Origin: Apricaphanius iberus
Lineage: Eukaryota > Chordata > Actinopteri > Cyprinodontiformes > Aphaniidae
Length of the DNA: 64,000 nt
Direction: 5' to 3'
Assembly: GCA_028564705.1 (NCBI GenBank)
Contig: JAPXFQ010000994.1
Location: forward strand, 310,001 to 374,000
The position numbers and the translations under genes are program-made. Shown here piece by piece: positions 14,491 through 26,225 of this stretch (the first letter of the stretch is position 1; every line of letters begins with the position of its first letter). The notes under the pieces were generated by a model that saw only the letters and a program-made list of their open reading frames with translations, ran no database searches and was not told the origin of the DNA.

Positions 14491-16080
14491 AAATGCATTT
14501 TTATTTTTAGCTTCAACAAGTAAACTAAAACATACTCCAGAATATTCATGGAATGAGAATCTTTAGCAGATCTGGTGTTTGGTGAAGAAATGATAGTTAT
14601 TTTGGGGCCACTGGAAGACACTGCCCCAGCTTTCACTTTATTGGTGCTATCACTGCTGTTTCTGCTTACAACCAAAGGCTTATAAAGAACCTCCGAGGCT
14701 CGTTTTTGTGGCTTTTTCTAAAAAAACCATTTGCAATGAACAGACCTTTTACAGGAGTGGAAGCTTTACCCACTTGTAGCCCTCTGGATTCTGAGCTCTT
14801 AAGGCTCCTGTTGCTTTAGTTGAAATGATTTTTTTAAAAAGCACTTAAAATGGGAGATCCCTCCACTTAATGCACTTCACTAAAAGGCTTGTAGGCACAT
14901 AACTGACCTCGTCATATATAATGGTTACTAAAAGGATGCAATTCAAAGATCCTCTGTAAACTTGTTCAGTAGTTACACATTGTTTCTCCCATTTAAAACT
15001 CATTACATCCCATAGGCTGACTCATATGTAAACTATAATGACGGAAACACACTATTTACACTAAAAAGGCCTCTGAACATGAAAGAGGACCAAACACAAC
15101 ATAAAATAAGAGGAACTGAAATCCAGCTACCCAGTCTTTGCACTGCAGTAGCTTTGTACAGAGCTGCAACTGCTGACAGGGTGAAATGTTTGGGGACAAA
15201 CAGAACAGAATCTACACTGAAATTTACAATAAGAGGTAGGAAGCTGTAGTTAGGAAAAGGTGAAGCAGTGTCTTTCAGTGTTTTACTTTAAAGGTGGGGA
15301 TGAGATTCAGAAGGGGGGCGGGGTATGGCAAGGATAGATACAAAGAAACATTACAGTACGTATATGTGTGCTTTATGTTTTTTTTTCCTCTGCAAAGCGC
15401 AGTCTTAGCTGCTGCGGTTGTGCGCTGCAAGGTCAGGAGCCCGCACGTCTCACACAATCACACATACAGCATCCACGTCATCGCATCCGGGACAAACCAC
15501 CTCCCCAAAATACTTTAACCTTGGTTCTGTTGGACACGGCACAGTGCAGCTGGTACACAATATGCGTTAGTCGGACTTTCCATCTGAGAAAATTACAAAT
15601 CTTAACTCTTAACTCATCAACATAAGGCAAAAAAGGTTTCAAATTAGCTGCCCTACCTGATCATCTGGGCCTAAGTAGAATGGCTGATGCAATTTACTGG
15701 AGATTTGGCCCTAGAAAATCACAACTGGGTTGCAGAAATAAAGGCAAAAGAAACGACTGACTCCGTCAGTCTAATACTGGCACAAGTGTGAGACTGGCAC
15801 GATACAAAACAGAAAAGCACAAAGAATGCCCTTAAAAAATAGACGAAAGCCTGTCTTCAGAGCTGCACTGTCGTCACGCAAACTGGACCAAGGTTAGCTG
15901 ATCAGCCCCCTTGTAAAGCAAGTTATTAAGCCCAACAGCCCTCAGTTCTAAATCCCCCAGCCAGTCCCCCAGGCACACACACACACATACAGAGGTGGTC
16001 AAGTTTGAGCGGAAAAGGTATGTAGGGGTGAGGGATCAGGGCAAAGAGGGAGAGGGGCAGGGGCAGACAGTTGAGTGCAA
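14491..16080 (-). other. rbm14b: Probable rbm14 3' UTR / downstream flank
   Basis: This follows the rbm14 stop codon on the minus strand and has no coding potential on that strand. No repeat family recognised apart from short CA runs near 15970-15990. Confidence 0.4.
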
Positions 16081-16372
16081 CTATCGGAAGGGGGGCTCAG
16101 GCGTGTGAAGGGAGAGTTCGGGGCGGTGGAGGACGGCCTCCTTGCGCGTAGGCGGCGGCAACGGCGGCTCATACACCCTGGGCGCAGCCATGGCAGCTGC
16201 CACTGCGGCGGCAGTGGGGACCACTGGCCTGAGGGCTTCCAGCGTAGCCACTGGCTGGGCAGACATCGCAGGGACTCCTGGCATGCCAGCAATGGCTGCC
16301 ACTGTGTTGGATGGGTAGGCGTACTGGAACTGAGGGTACTGCTGCAACTGCTGGTAGTACTCAGCGTAGTAC
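16081..16372 (-). CDS. rbm14b: rbm14 exon 4 (last coding exon)
   Basis: After the acceptor CTTCTGTTCCAG the exon encodes a YYAEYYQQLQQ start, a Pro/Ala/Val-rich middle and a TAG stop at 16083-16081. The tyrosine-rich start continues the low-complexity tail of the protein. Confidence 0.82.
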
Positions 16373-19300
16373 CTGGAACAGAAGAAGAGTGAAAATCATG
16401 AGGAATAGGTTACATTAAAGGTGCAATAAGTTTTTGTTTTTTTTACAGTGAAATAATCACAATAGTCTAATGTTTCAATCATGTTGGATGGAAAGTTATA
16501 CTGAAACAAATTTATTTCACATCCAGCTGGGTGGTTGCCAGTTTTCCTCTTAAAAAAGGCCGCAAAGGGACGCAGTCATTGTTGACAATCTGTCCCGCCT
16601 CCATAATTCCTGGTTCCAGAGCCAATCACATGTAAAAGGAGGTTGCCAGAGTGTTCAAGACAAACACTACACCAGCATTTGTAAATCAACACCGACCAGC
16701 AAAGAGCAGCAATGCTGCAGACAGAATGGAAGCCAGCAAAAGCGATCCTGAGGTAATTTCCACAGAATCCTCCCCAAAGACTGAACAACAACCGTAGAAA
16801 TTAAAATGAGGATCAACACTGGAGACTTTTGAAGTTTTAGGAACCAATTAAACTTCTGAATGGACGCAGAGTTTGTGAAAAATCTCCTAGACAAGTATGC
16901 ATTATCATTTTGGTTTTTAAGGGGAAGTACGAAGATAACGATGTACACTTATCACGAATGGATATAAATTTCTCCTGAAGGACTCAAAGTCGCTCTAAAC
17001 TTGTCTGGGTGAGTAAATGAACATAACTCATGCTAAAAATAAGGTCCAGGCTGCAAAAAACAGTACTTCCCCCTTTAAGAGCAGGAAGGTATACGTTTTC
17101 ATGCCCATCTGTCAGCAAGATAACTCAAAAAGTTACAAATGGGTTTCAAAGAAATTAACAACAAATGTCCGTAAAAGGACTAGGAACTAATTCAATTGTT
17201 GGGTTTGACTGGACATGAAGCAGGTTTCCACCCAGAGGCAGCGGTGTCACGGATGGCTCAGCTGGCGCAGCAGCCCCGCCACGGTTGGAAATTCCATCCA
17301 TTTTCTTAACCGCTTAATCCTTAATGGGTCGCAGGGCGGCTGGTGTCTATCTCCAGCTGTCAACGGGCGAAAGGCGGGGTACACCCTGGACAGGTCGCCA
17401 GTCCATCACAGGGCAGGACAAACAGGACAAACAACCATGCACACACTCACACCTAAGGACAATTTGGAGAGATCAATTAACCTGACAGTCATGTTTTTGG
17501 ACTGTGGGAGGAAGCCGGAGTACCCGGAGGAAATTTTGCACAGCAAATTAATTGCACATGCACTAATCTTCCCTGCCTGCTGGAACAGCACAGCGACAGC
17601 ATGAACACACATAAATGTCTCATTAACAGATATTTGATTGGAAAAACACTGTAACTAAGAATTGGATCACAACATGGGGATTGTGGGTGGGAGGTCTGTG
17701 CTCTCTGAGCGCTTGCTTAGTTTAGTCTGTTTTCATGCTCAGGGTGGTTAAATTTATTACCTAGCTTTACTTTTGTAACTGCCAACCATGAACCTCACGA
17801 AGGCGAGGGGGATGAGAGCGGCCGATTTGTTTTTCTACATGGACTGCAGTACTCAGATTTTACCAAAAGATGTTACTCTTACATATTGCACCTACAAGGA
17901 GAAGAGGACATGTGTAGTACAGCAGACTGAGAAGGCTGAAGTTGAATCATCACTACTTGTGTCCCACCTGGCCATCGGGTCTTCCGCTGCCTCTACCGCC
18001 TCTTCTGCTGCTCGGCCAGCTGGTGTCGGGAGCAGGGGTCTGCGAGGTTTGGCCCTCTGGTATATAAACGGCTTCATCACCGGGTCTGGCAGAAGAGGCG
18101 TCGACCTGCGTAAAGGACTACGGTCTCTCTCACCAGACTTGGCCACGGCTGCTGCCACAGCAGCCGTCTGCTGATCGGCCACAACCTGCTGGCCCTGGGC
18201 AAAGTAGTGAGCCTGCCTGGCGGCCTCAAACAGGGCTGTAGCTGGATCTGCTGCTCCCATGGCGCTGATGTGAGCGTAGGCTGGTGTGGCAGCACCATAA
18301 ATTGCAGGAGCTACAGAGTAAGCAGGATTTACGGTACCGGCTGCTGACATTTCTAGTCCATGAGCAGCCGTCAGGTACACAGGATGGTTGGCTACGGTCG
18401 GGGTGTAAACTGGAGTTGAGTACGCAGCAGCCGCGGCAGCGGCAGCAGCAGCCGGAGATGCAGCCACCTGGCCATAGATATTGGGCGCCATTGAGCTGTA
18501 CACCTGTGTGGCACCGGATGTAAGAGCTGCCTGGCTAGCCACGGTCCCATAGAGCTGACTGGCAACATTAGCGCCATACACCTGGCTGGCAAGGGCGCCA
18601 TAGACAGCTGGATTTACTGGGTTTCCATCGGTACGTGTGCCAGTGGTGATTCCGGTGAGAGCTGCATACGTTGGGTCGAAGGTGGAGGTGTTGTAGACCG
18701 AATTGTGCACGCTCTGTTGGACTTGTAGAGGCAAACCGGCAGCTGCAGCAGCAGCAGCAGCCAGGACTGCAGCCTGACTCTGGTACTGCTCTAAAGATGG
18801 TTTGCCCACAGGACATTCACCAGCATAGTGACCCTGCTTCCCACAGTTAACGCAGGGAATTTTCCCCGTCGGTGTCTGCTTGCTGGGCTGGACCTTAGAT
18901 AGCTCTACAGACAGGGGCCGGCCCTTAAACGAAGTACCGTGCAAAGCCTCAATGGCCTGAAGAGCATCTTCCTTATTTTCCATGTGAACAAAGGCGTAGC
19001 CTGCAAAAAAATAACATTAATTAATATATAAAACATAATTAGAAACCGCAATGGGGTTTGGGATTATATTGCAATGGAAAAAGGAATGTAGATATTGCTG
19101 TCTCAAAAGTTTATTACAAGAGGTGAAAAAAACATCTGGTGATCGGAACAGCGTTTTTGCTGAAACATCCAATAATTCTACATCCACAAAACAATTAAAC
19201 TAATTACTAGTTTAACTTGAAGAAACAAATGTTTGTTTTACTCCTCGCCAAAATACGTTCATCACCTGTCTCTTTAAAATGCACATCTGAATGGTTAGGT

Positions 19301-20539
19301 TCAGTTTGACATATTCAGATAAATGGCCATAATTAATACACCAACTCTAACTCTGTATAATTACTCAAATTTAAAGAAACAATATTTTGTGGATTTAAAA
19401 GACTGAACAATAACAGGTATCTACCCTAAAATGGCACAGAATGGCTTGTTTAGTTGTTAGGATAAGGTTAATCATTTTGTTACACCAAACAACCACATTG
19501 TGAGAATAATATATATTATTCCCTTCAAAGTCTCTCAAGGCGTTTTAATGCTATGTTGCTTCAAAATTACATGTGAGGAGATTTAGGGTGTGGTACGATG
19601 ACAATCACCTCAACAAACCCTCTACAGCAGGGTGGCCATCTCCGGTGTTAAGGAGACAGTCTTCTACAATTTTTTGATGTTCCCCTGGTTGAACACACTC
19701 GGACTAAATCATTTACTGCCATACGGTGTACATTTTAGGACATCCTCAGGTATCAAAATTACCTCCATCAGAGCTCAGCAAAAACGGCCTCAGAATCAGA
19801 TCTATAGATAACCTCTAAATGAAATGGCATCAGACAAAACGAGGTCTGATAGAGGTCATTGTGATACCAGAGTATGTCCCAAAACGTACACCCTACTACC
19901 AAGTCTCTTCAGAACTTTGTGACATATCGAGGAAGTTATTCAGCCAATGCTGCAGCAGAGACATCTAAAATATGCAACCAACCAGCTCTTGAGCACTGGA
20001 ATAGGCCAACCCTACTCTAGACATCAGTTCTATGAATGCTAGATGTTCACTGCTTGTAAATATCATATGAGTTAAATGGAATCTTCTTAAAGAAATCAAA
20101 TTCTCATTCCAACGAACAACCAGACGCTGTACATCTATGCATTACAATTTAATGGTGAATAAATCAAAATAACTAAGGTATCTTGCTCACCTTTGACTTT
20201 GTCACACTCAAGAACTTTCCCAAATGTCTGGAACAGCTGCTTAAGATCTTCAGTGGTACACATCCCACTCAGATTACCCACAAACACCTTTGTGGAGTGC
20301 AAGGGCCTCCCCCTCGACTCCTCCACCACCAAATTCCGTCCCCGAAACTCTCTCCCATTGAGTTCCCGGATGGCTCGGTCCGCCGCCCCCTCGCCTTGCA
20401 GGTGAACAAAGGCGAACTGACGCAGCACGCTGCAGCTGACAACCTGTCCGTAAGGCTCAAAAATGGCTGACAGCTCTTCCTGGGTGGTGTCCAGAGCCAG
20501 GTTTCCCACAAAGAGCTTCACTGTGTGGCTCTTGTCCAT
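16081..20539 (-). CDS. rbm14b: RNA-binding protein, RBM14/RBM4 family (two RRMs plus CCHC knuckle)
   Basis: Predicted 557-residue nuclear RNA-binding protein from three coding exons (20539-20191, 19000-17968, 16372-16081) with phase-consistent GT/AG junctions. RRM1 has RNP2 LFVGNL (residues 9-14) and RNP1 QFAFVHLQ (41-48). RRM2 has RNP2 VFVGNL (85-90) and RNP1 GYAFVHME (117-124), the latter rebuilt across the first coding-exon junction. A perfect C-X2-C-X4-H-X4-C zinc knuckle spans 166-179. The rest is low complexity: Ala-rich with repeated VYG/LYG/IYG units, then RDRSPLRRS near 408-416, and a C-terminal Tyr/Gln-rich tract in the last exon. RBM14 (CoAA/PSP2) and RBM4 act in transcription-coupled splicing and paraspeckles; the Tyr-Gly repeats are expected to drive condensate formation. 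The N-terminus and paraspeckle-type tail favour teleost rbm14b. The CCHC is an RBM4-like trait. The start ATG lies four bases after a strong acceptor, in good Kozak context (GCGCCATGG). Confidence 0.88.
16415..17079. mobile_element. Probable MITE in rbm14 intron 3
   Basis: The left end TTAAAGGTGCAATAAG (about 16415) and the right end ACTTCCCCCTTTAAG (to about 17079) are partly complementary, and both are typical of ends seen in teleost hAT-like MITEs. The interior is non-coding. Boundaries are approximate. Confidence 0.4.
17252..17562 (-). repeat. SINE-like dispersed repeat, reverse orientation
   Basis: On the minus strand this reads as the common teleost repeat: TTTTTGGACTGTGGGAGGA and GGTGTACCCCGCC in complement, ending in a short CATCC (GGATG) tail near 17293-17305. 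A second, forward copy lies at 39319-39640. The repeat sits wholly within rbm14 intron 3. Confidence 0.7.
17968..19000 (-). CDS. rbm14b: rbm14 exon 3 (RRM2 end, zinc knuckle, Ala/Tyr-rich region)
   Basis: The acceptor TTTTTTTGCAG at 19001 restores the RNP1 of RRM2. The exon is 1033 nt. The ORF continues to a stop at 17892, but the donor GCCAG/GTGGGAC at 17967 and the perfect phase-2 join to the Tyr-rich last exon indicate splicing there. The 25 codons past the donor look intronic. Confidence 0.88.
19624..20019. mobile_element. hAT-like MITE in rbm14 intron 2
   Basis: Ends CAGCAGGGTGGCCATCTCC (left) and TAGGCCAACCCTACTCT (right) are imperfectly complementary. The motif TTGATGTTCCCCTGGTTGAA belongs to a large teleost MITE family; related copies lie at 24005-24530 and 32671-32862. 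Heavily mutated. Confidence 0.55.
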
Positions 20540-20543
20540 GGCG
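20191..20543 (-). CDS. rbm14b: rbm14 exon 2 (first coding exon)
   Basis: The acceptor TTTCTCTGCAG precedes base 20543. The ATG is at 20539, and the donor GTCAAAG/GTGAGC is at 20191 after 116 codons plus one base. It carries RRM1 and the first half of RRM2. Reading past the donor gives only a short intronic tail. Confidence 0.9.
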
Positions 20544-23290
20544 CTGCAGAGAAACAGAGCAATGACGTTCCTCACTGATGTTAAAAATAACATAAATAAA
20601 AGAATAATTGGAACAAACTTCACAGTAACTCCTAGGTCCTACAGATGTAGCAGCTCCTGAAAGAGCTACATTTTACACACACAACCAGATATTTTTGACA
20701 GTTGTACATTTTCTGCAACATTAGGACTTCTGCTCCACACTATTTATGGAGACAAAGTGAGATTTTTATGAAAGAATTTCAAAAAGATTTTTTCTACAAT
20801 CTCAATTCATTATGTTCTTAAATGGATTGACATTCTGAACATTAGAAACAATGCTAAAGAGTCTCAATTCCCACATACTAACTATTGCTTTCTATGTGGG
20901 TGCTGGTGTGTTTGCCCCTTCAACATTTGTCATTTGGTTTTAGTTGTTTCAAATCTAGCTTTTTCCAAATACTAAACCGATATTGTACAAACGGTGCGTA
21001 ATTTTCTCTCATTTACTGTAGGGAAATGGGTTTAAGTCTCCAGTAATAACGTCTACCAATGACGCTGATAGTTCTCTTTTTTAATCCGAGTTCATATTTG
21101 TTGTTATTCAAAGGAGTAGACTGGGTCAAAAAGGGGATCAGAGCCATAATTAGTTATAAATTAGATTGAGCATTTTCATTATTTTTATCCATAATTCCAT
21201 AAATGACCTAAAAACCAAGAGAAATACAGTGATATACAGTGGTTTAACAACATGGGTATGAAATAGTTAGTTGAAGGGGGCAAAGTGGAAGCAGGTGAGG
21301 ACCAAAACCTCACTACAATATATTTGGAGTACCTCTATGTTATGTCGTGTTATAAAAAGGCTGGTCTCCTGCTGTGATTTCGGAAGTTTCCACACATCTG
21401 TTTTGTTTACAAGCTTAAATTAAAAACACATGAATTGCTTGGTCCTCAAATCTATATTGGTTGATTTAATTTTGAAAACTAAAAAAAGGCATTAATTTTT
21501 AACAAGGCCAGTGTCTCATTTGTGTAGCTACAATAGCACACTGCTGTTTGACAACGTTGAGCAGTACTATTGAAACAAAATATACTTTTGATGCCATAGA
21601 GTTTTGGTCTGTTGGTAAAGTCGTTTCAGTGAATGTTCAAGCCTGACAAAAAAATTAGTGTTCAGGATCCTGAGGGTCACAGACATTGTTGGAAGAAATA
21701 ATATCCCAATTCAGTTTCTTAATTTGGTGCAGTGCATTCTTAAATATTTTCTAAAGTCAAAGGTAAATCTTCTCTGTTTGTGGATAAAAGCTGGCATTAA
21801 CACACAGATAAATACAAGAAAGTGACTACTTCAATTCTTTCAATTCACTTAAATAACACAAGATGGCCTAAAAATGTATCAGAGCCAAAAATATGTGTGA
21901 TTTAAATCTCAGCCAATTAAAATCCTATTTAGATCGTTTTAAAATATATAATGGTAGTAATTTAGACCAATAAAACAACAACTTTCCAAATATCAACACT
22001 TTAACTTCACACAAAAAACAGCATCACTAGCAACTTTGCATAAATCAGAGAAACAAACACACAGTGTCCCTTTCAGCAAGGAATGAGGAAACCAAAGGTG
22101 AGCGAGATTAATATTCAAATTTAGAAGGAAAAAACCCACACACAGGCCTTTGAAATATTTGCCTTTGAAAAGTCCCACAGTTAAAGGCAGATTAAATACA
22201 ACCAAACCAGGGGAGATTTTCTTTGTTATGTTTTTGACAGAGATTTGATGTTGCAGATTTAATCTAAAAGGGCCTCCTCCTCATCTGAAAGCAGACTGTG
22301 ACCCCCCCCCCCCACCCCGGCTATGAGTCACTCTCCTCCACTGGAGACAGACAGGCAAACAGAGCAGCTGGGGTTCAGGAAGGGCGGCGTTTATTAAGTC
22401 TGCCTGGATTCACTGTAATAACCACTTTTATGACAATGAATTGTGATTATGCTTAGAGTATTAACTTTAATATATACCACATCAGATGGGTTTATCATTG
22501 CACCCCTCACTCCAAACAACCTTTTATGGTTGCCTGTAAATGAAAGGGCAAAGCGGAACCTGAAACCAGAGGACATTTCTATGTTCTTGCTTAGCCCCCG
22601 GTAAGCTACTGACAAAGAACTGCACCTCCTCCTCCAGATGAAAGCAGCATTTCCCCCCTTCTGTGTGTGACCGTACTGTATGAGTCAGGCAGAATGGCTG
22701 CTGCATTAGCACTGGCTTCATTGTGGAATAGGGAACCTGGTTTCTGATGACGCACCGCGACGCTGAGCAAACACATTTTCACTGCTGCCGTCATTATTCA
22801 GCGCACGACAAAAATATTAAAACAAAACCTGAAAAAAAGGCACGTTTGGTAGGCTTGTTGTCGAAGGTTTTGTGTGTGTGCTTGTGAATGGAGAGCAGCG
22901 CGGATGCTGGTGGGGTTCTCTCAAGCTAAACGTGCGTTTAACAAAAAAGGTAACCAAAAAACACGTTTCCGCACATTTAGCCCACCTCAGGTAACGAGGA
23001 AGGCTGAATAAACGTCTAACGTATCACAGGGCAGCAGCCTTTCTATAAAAGATGAATGCAGTGTACAACAATCGCATTTTTCCGCACAGGATCGCATGCA
23101 TTGCAGTACGTAGAGCTTCCTGAGCGTCAACACGGCCAGAAAAAAAAAAAGTCTGTTCCCTAAACCGGCGTAGCCGATTTAAAAACACATCGTCTTTTAA
23201 CCCCAACCGGGTTTTGAGTACTTCCGCGGGGTTTAGGTGGGCATAATACAACAGAAAATGCGATTAACGCTGAAGGATCTACCATCTTAC
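20544..23290 (-). other. rbm14b: rbm14 intron 1 (5' UTR intron)
   Basis: It is bounded by the donor at 23290 (CTAAG/GTAAGA) and the acceptor at 20544. It contains a C-run at 22303-22312 and otherwise AT-rich sequence with no exon or clear transposon end seen. Confidence 0.55.
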
Positions 23291-23350
23291 CTTAGCGGTG
23301 CTGTGTTTCAAAATGGTAGCGCCTGCTTCCGTTTGAACGTCGGGGCATAC
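23291..23350 (-). other. rbm14b: Probable non-coding exon 1 of rbm14
   Basis: A consensus donor CCGCTAAG/GTAAGATGG ends the exon at 23291, and the surrounding sequence is GC-richer than its neighbours. The exon is inferred because the first coding exon starts only four bases after an acceptor. The upstream limit (transcription start) is not determined. Confidence 0.5.
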
Positions 23351-23380
23351 TGCTGGAGAGGCTGCAGAGAGGGGGGAGGA

Positions 23381-23405
23381 CTGCTGCTGCTGCTGCTGCT
23401 GCTGC
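23381..23405 (+). repeat. (CTG)8 trinucleotide repeat
   Basis: Eight CTG units (CAG on the rbm14 strand), within about 100 bases upstream of the inferred rbm14 first exon, hence in its promoter or extreme 5' UTR. Confidence 0.9.
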
Positions 23406-23429
23406 ACCCGGAGGATGCTCAATTCTCAT

Positions 23430-24004
23430 GAAATAACTCAAGAACACACACAGAGAGAGCTCCTGGAAGCATGCTTAGTTAATTACAGCTGCCGCAGAGG
23501 AAAAGAATGGCTCACACAGCCACTGTTCTGGGCTCCAAGGAGAGCAACAAGTGGAAACAGACCAGGATGGATAGCAAAAACAGACTTTACTAATAATCGG
23601 GTGGAAATATGCCATACAAGACCACTTGTGTACATTTGATTTTTTACACTTGATTTTTTCGTTGAAATAAAAAAGTAAAATGATATACCAGCACAGAGGG
23701 GTGCATTCTGTCCCCTTTACTCCAATACGTCTAACTGAAATCCAGTGGAACAATAGCTTCCACTAGTCAAAAAAATTTAGTGATAGTCAATTTGTGCTTA
23801 ATTCCTTCTACACAGCAGACCAGTCAGGGACAACTGTCCTGATGCTCTAAAACAATATCCCAGAAGATTTGAGCATCCATCAGAGAACTGTTGGTAGCCT
23901 AAAGGGTAACTCTAGGGGAGCTACAATGATCCACAGCTCAGGTTGGATAACCTTGTGATATATATATATAGTTCAAGTAAAGCTATAAGAAATCCCACCA
24001 TGTG
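23430..24004. other. Intergenic, nothing recognised
   Basis: Between the rbm14 promoter and MITE remnants there is no exon or clear repeat except a short (TA)n near 23960-23970. Confidence 0.4.
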
Positions 24005-24530
24005 TTTTTCAAACCTGGCCGTCAAGGCAGACTGGCCTGCATGTTTTAGATGACACCTGATTCCAATGATTGCAGCTCAGCCAAAGCCTGTTAATCAACC
24101 ATCCAGTGAATTTCTGGTGTCCTGGAGCAGGAATGCAACTTAAACAGGCAGCTGGGATGTAAGGAAATATAGACACGCAAATATATCGCAATGTTTTATG
24201 TCAAGATATTGGATTGATATTCAAAAGTAATGAATCAATTTTTATTTTTTTTAGAATTTGAATGGAACCATTAATGATGACAGTAATTTTTGCAGTAAAA
24301 TTAAAAATATGACTGTTTTCAACTTCTTTGTTCCATTGGATGTATTAGATCTACTAAGAAAACTGGATGTGTTATAAAACAGGTTGGAGTGTTTAGAATG
24401 CTGGGACAGGCTTTCTACAGTTAAATTCTGTTTTAAAAGCCACAATATATAGTCGTATTCATAGTAATACTATATATCAGATTCTTGCCAATACACATTC
24501 CTCGAGGAACAGGGTTGAAAAACTCTGGTC
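24005..24530. mobile_element. MITE remnant with insertion
   Basis: The left end TTTTCAAACCTGGCCGTCAA with GCATGTTTTAGATG and the right end CCTCGAGGAACAGGGTTGAAAAA (in part) are the two ends of the same MITE family as 32671-32862. About 300 bases of unrelated AT-rich DNA lie between them, suggesting an insertion. Confidence 0.5.
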
Positions 24531-25120
24531 TAGTCAGATGAGTCCAAGATCGAGCATTTCTTGATGCAAAACATGGTGATGGCATCATTATGGTGTGGGA
24601 TGTATTTCTTCAGTAGGGAAAGAGACGAGAGAGTCAGTGGGAGGAAATCGAGCTAAATAAGGGGCAATGCTGTAAGAAGACCCGTTGGAGTATGCAAAGA
24701 AGTTTACTCCAAAATAATGTTTTGAATAAAGTATTTTGCTATGTTAGCATGGCCTAGTGAAAGTCTAAAAATAAACCCAATCGAGAATCTGCTGCAAGGC
24801 TGAAAAACTGATGTTCACAAACACACTCGAGCCAATCTGACTGAATTTGTGCCATTTTGAAAAGAAGAATGGACGATGCAGATGAAGGCATACTTTAGAA
24901 GACTTGAAGCTGGAATTATTCTACCATAAAAACATGTTCTGTGGGTCATGTGGGGCTGGGACTTTACAGATTTTTATTTGAGGAGCATTCTGAAAACAAA
25001 TGTATCCCTTCCACTTCAAAATAATGCAACAACTCCCACAGAAATACATTGAAGTTTGCAGATGTTGAAAGAAATTTGTGGAGAAGCTAAAGGTTTGAAT
25101 ACTTTTGGATGGCACTGTAG
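24531..25120 (+). mobile_element. Tc1-like remnant, right part
   Basis: Sense pieces of the transposase region are visible: CAAAACATGGTGATGGCATC near 24568 and GCCTAGTGAAAGTCTAAAAA near 24750. The right terminal sequence is TTTGAATACTTTTGGATGGCACTGTAG, ending near 25120. The left part is missing and the frame is destroyed. Confidence 0.75.
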
Positions 25121-26065
25121 CTTAGAAACTAATGGAAAACGACAACGATTTAACATTTTTGGAGGGCATTCAATAAGCTCATTCAGGCATAAGCAGAACG
25201 AGACAAATATCCAATTTGAAAAAAAAGGAAGAAAAATCAATGTCAAATTTGCTACACTCGGAGCCAACACATCACACACCATCGTATCCTGATATTGATC
25301 TTTTAATCAAGTAGAAATATATACTGACAGTAAGCAGGCTGTAGTTCGTTATCATAATACATTCATTTGTCAAAGAACATGTCACAAGACAAGAGAAATG
25401 GAAATGTGGAAAGAAGTCTGTTCACCTCAGGTTTATGGCTGTAAGGTTGAAGAAACGCCAGACTGAATGCCGAGAAGACGGTCCCTGAAGGCCTCCCTCT
25501 CTCAATTAGCCCCTTCTGCCCTTTCATTCCGCTTGGAATTGGGGTCTTCCCCCTGCTGCCTTTTTTAATCTCTTACTTCAGCCACTCGCATCGCGTGTTG
25601 GATTCAAGCTGAGCAAATGTAGACACAGAATGGGTTCGCTCCAAATGCAGTCAGTGTTACAGATTCATATCTCTTCTGCAAAACTCTCCAACAAAGCTTC
25701 AAAAAGGAACATACTGAATAAGGATAGATATTTTGAATTGGTTGAGTTGCAGGATGTCGGCAGTAAACTGTTTGCTGTGTTTTAGGTTTCTTTTTAATCC
25801 ACCTTTAACAAAACATCCCACATTGAAAACCAGAGCAACTAACAGTAATAACGCTAACCAGCTTTTGGGCGTTACAGCTCTGATGGCGCAATTTAAATGG
25901 AAATTTAAGACACATATTTTAGGACTTTTATAAATGAATCTCTCCAGCTCTTTGGGAATCTAAGTGCTCCGTCTTCTTTCAGTTGCCTGAACCACGGTCA
26001 ACAAAATGTCCACTCCGGGTCCCTGCAGGGCGATCCGAACACCAATGAGTGTATTTCTGTTAGAT
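25121..26065. other. Flank downstream of ccs, includes its 3' UTR
   Basis: Immediately downstream of the ccs stop on the minus strand. No AATAAA stands out; ATTAAA-type hexamers occur near 25295 and 25566. No exon or repeat recognised. Confidence 0.35.
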
Positions 26066-26225
26066 TCAGAGGTGTGCCGCCGGCGTCTCCGGGTTGATCT
26101 TGCTTCGACCTTTCCCAGCAATCGGCCGATCTCTCTCCTCCCACAGCGTGACGCCGTCGCAAGCGCAGATCTTTTTGGGATTTTGGAAAAGGCCCGCCGA
26201 CCTGGCAATGATCCCGCACGCCAGC
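26066..26225 (-). CDS. ccs: ccs exon 8 (domain 3, CxC, stop)
   Basis: Acceptor TATGTTTGCAG; encodes [18 protein letters not shown], the CAC copper motif, [15 protein letters not shown] and the AHL end, with TGA at 26068-26066. The exon is much more GC-rich than its flanks. Confidence 0.96.

Noticed and set aside
17892..17967. C-terminal extension of the 363-codon rbm14 ORF
   Set aside because: A consensus donor at 17967 and an in-phase Tyr-rich downstream exon indicate that these 25 codons are intron, although a retained-intron isoform is possible.
18077..18816. ORFs in other frames of rbm14 exon 3
   Set aside because: Shadow frames of a GC-rich coding exon whose true frame is fixed by the RRM and CCHC motifs.
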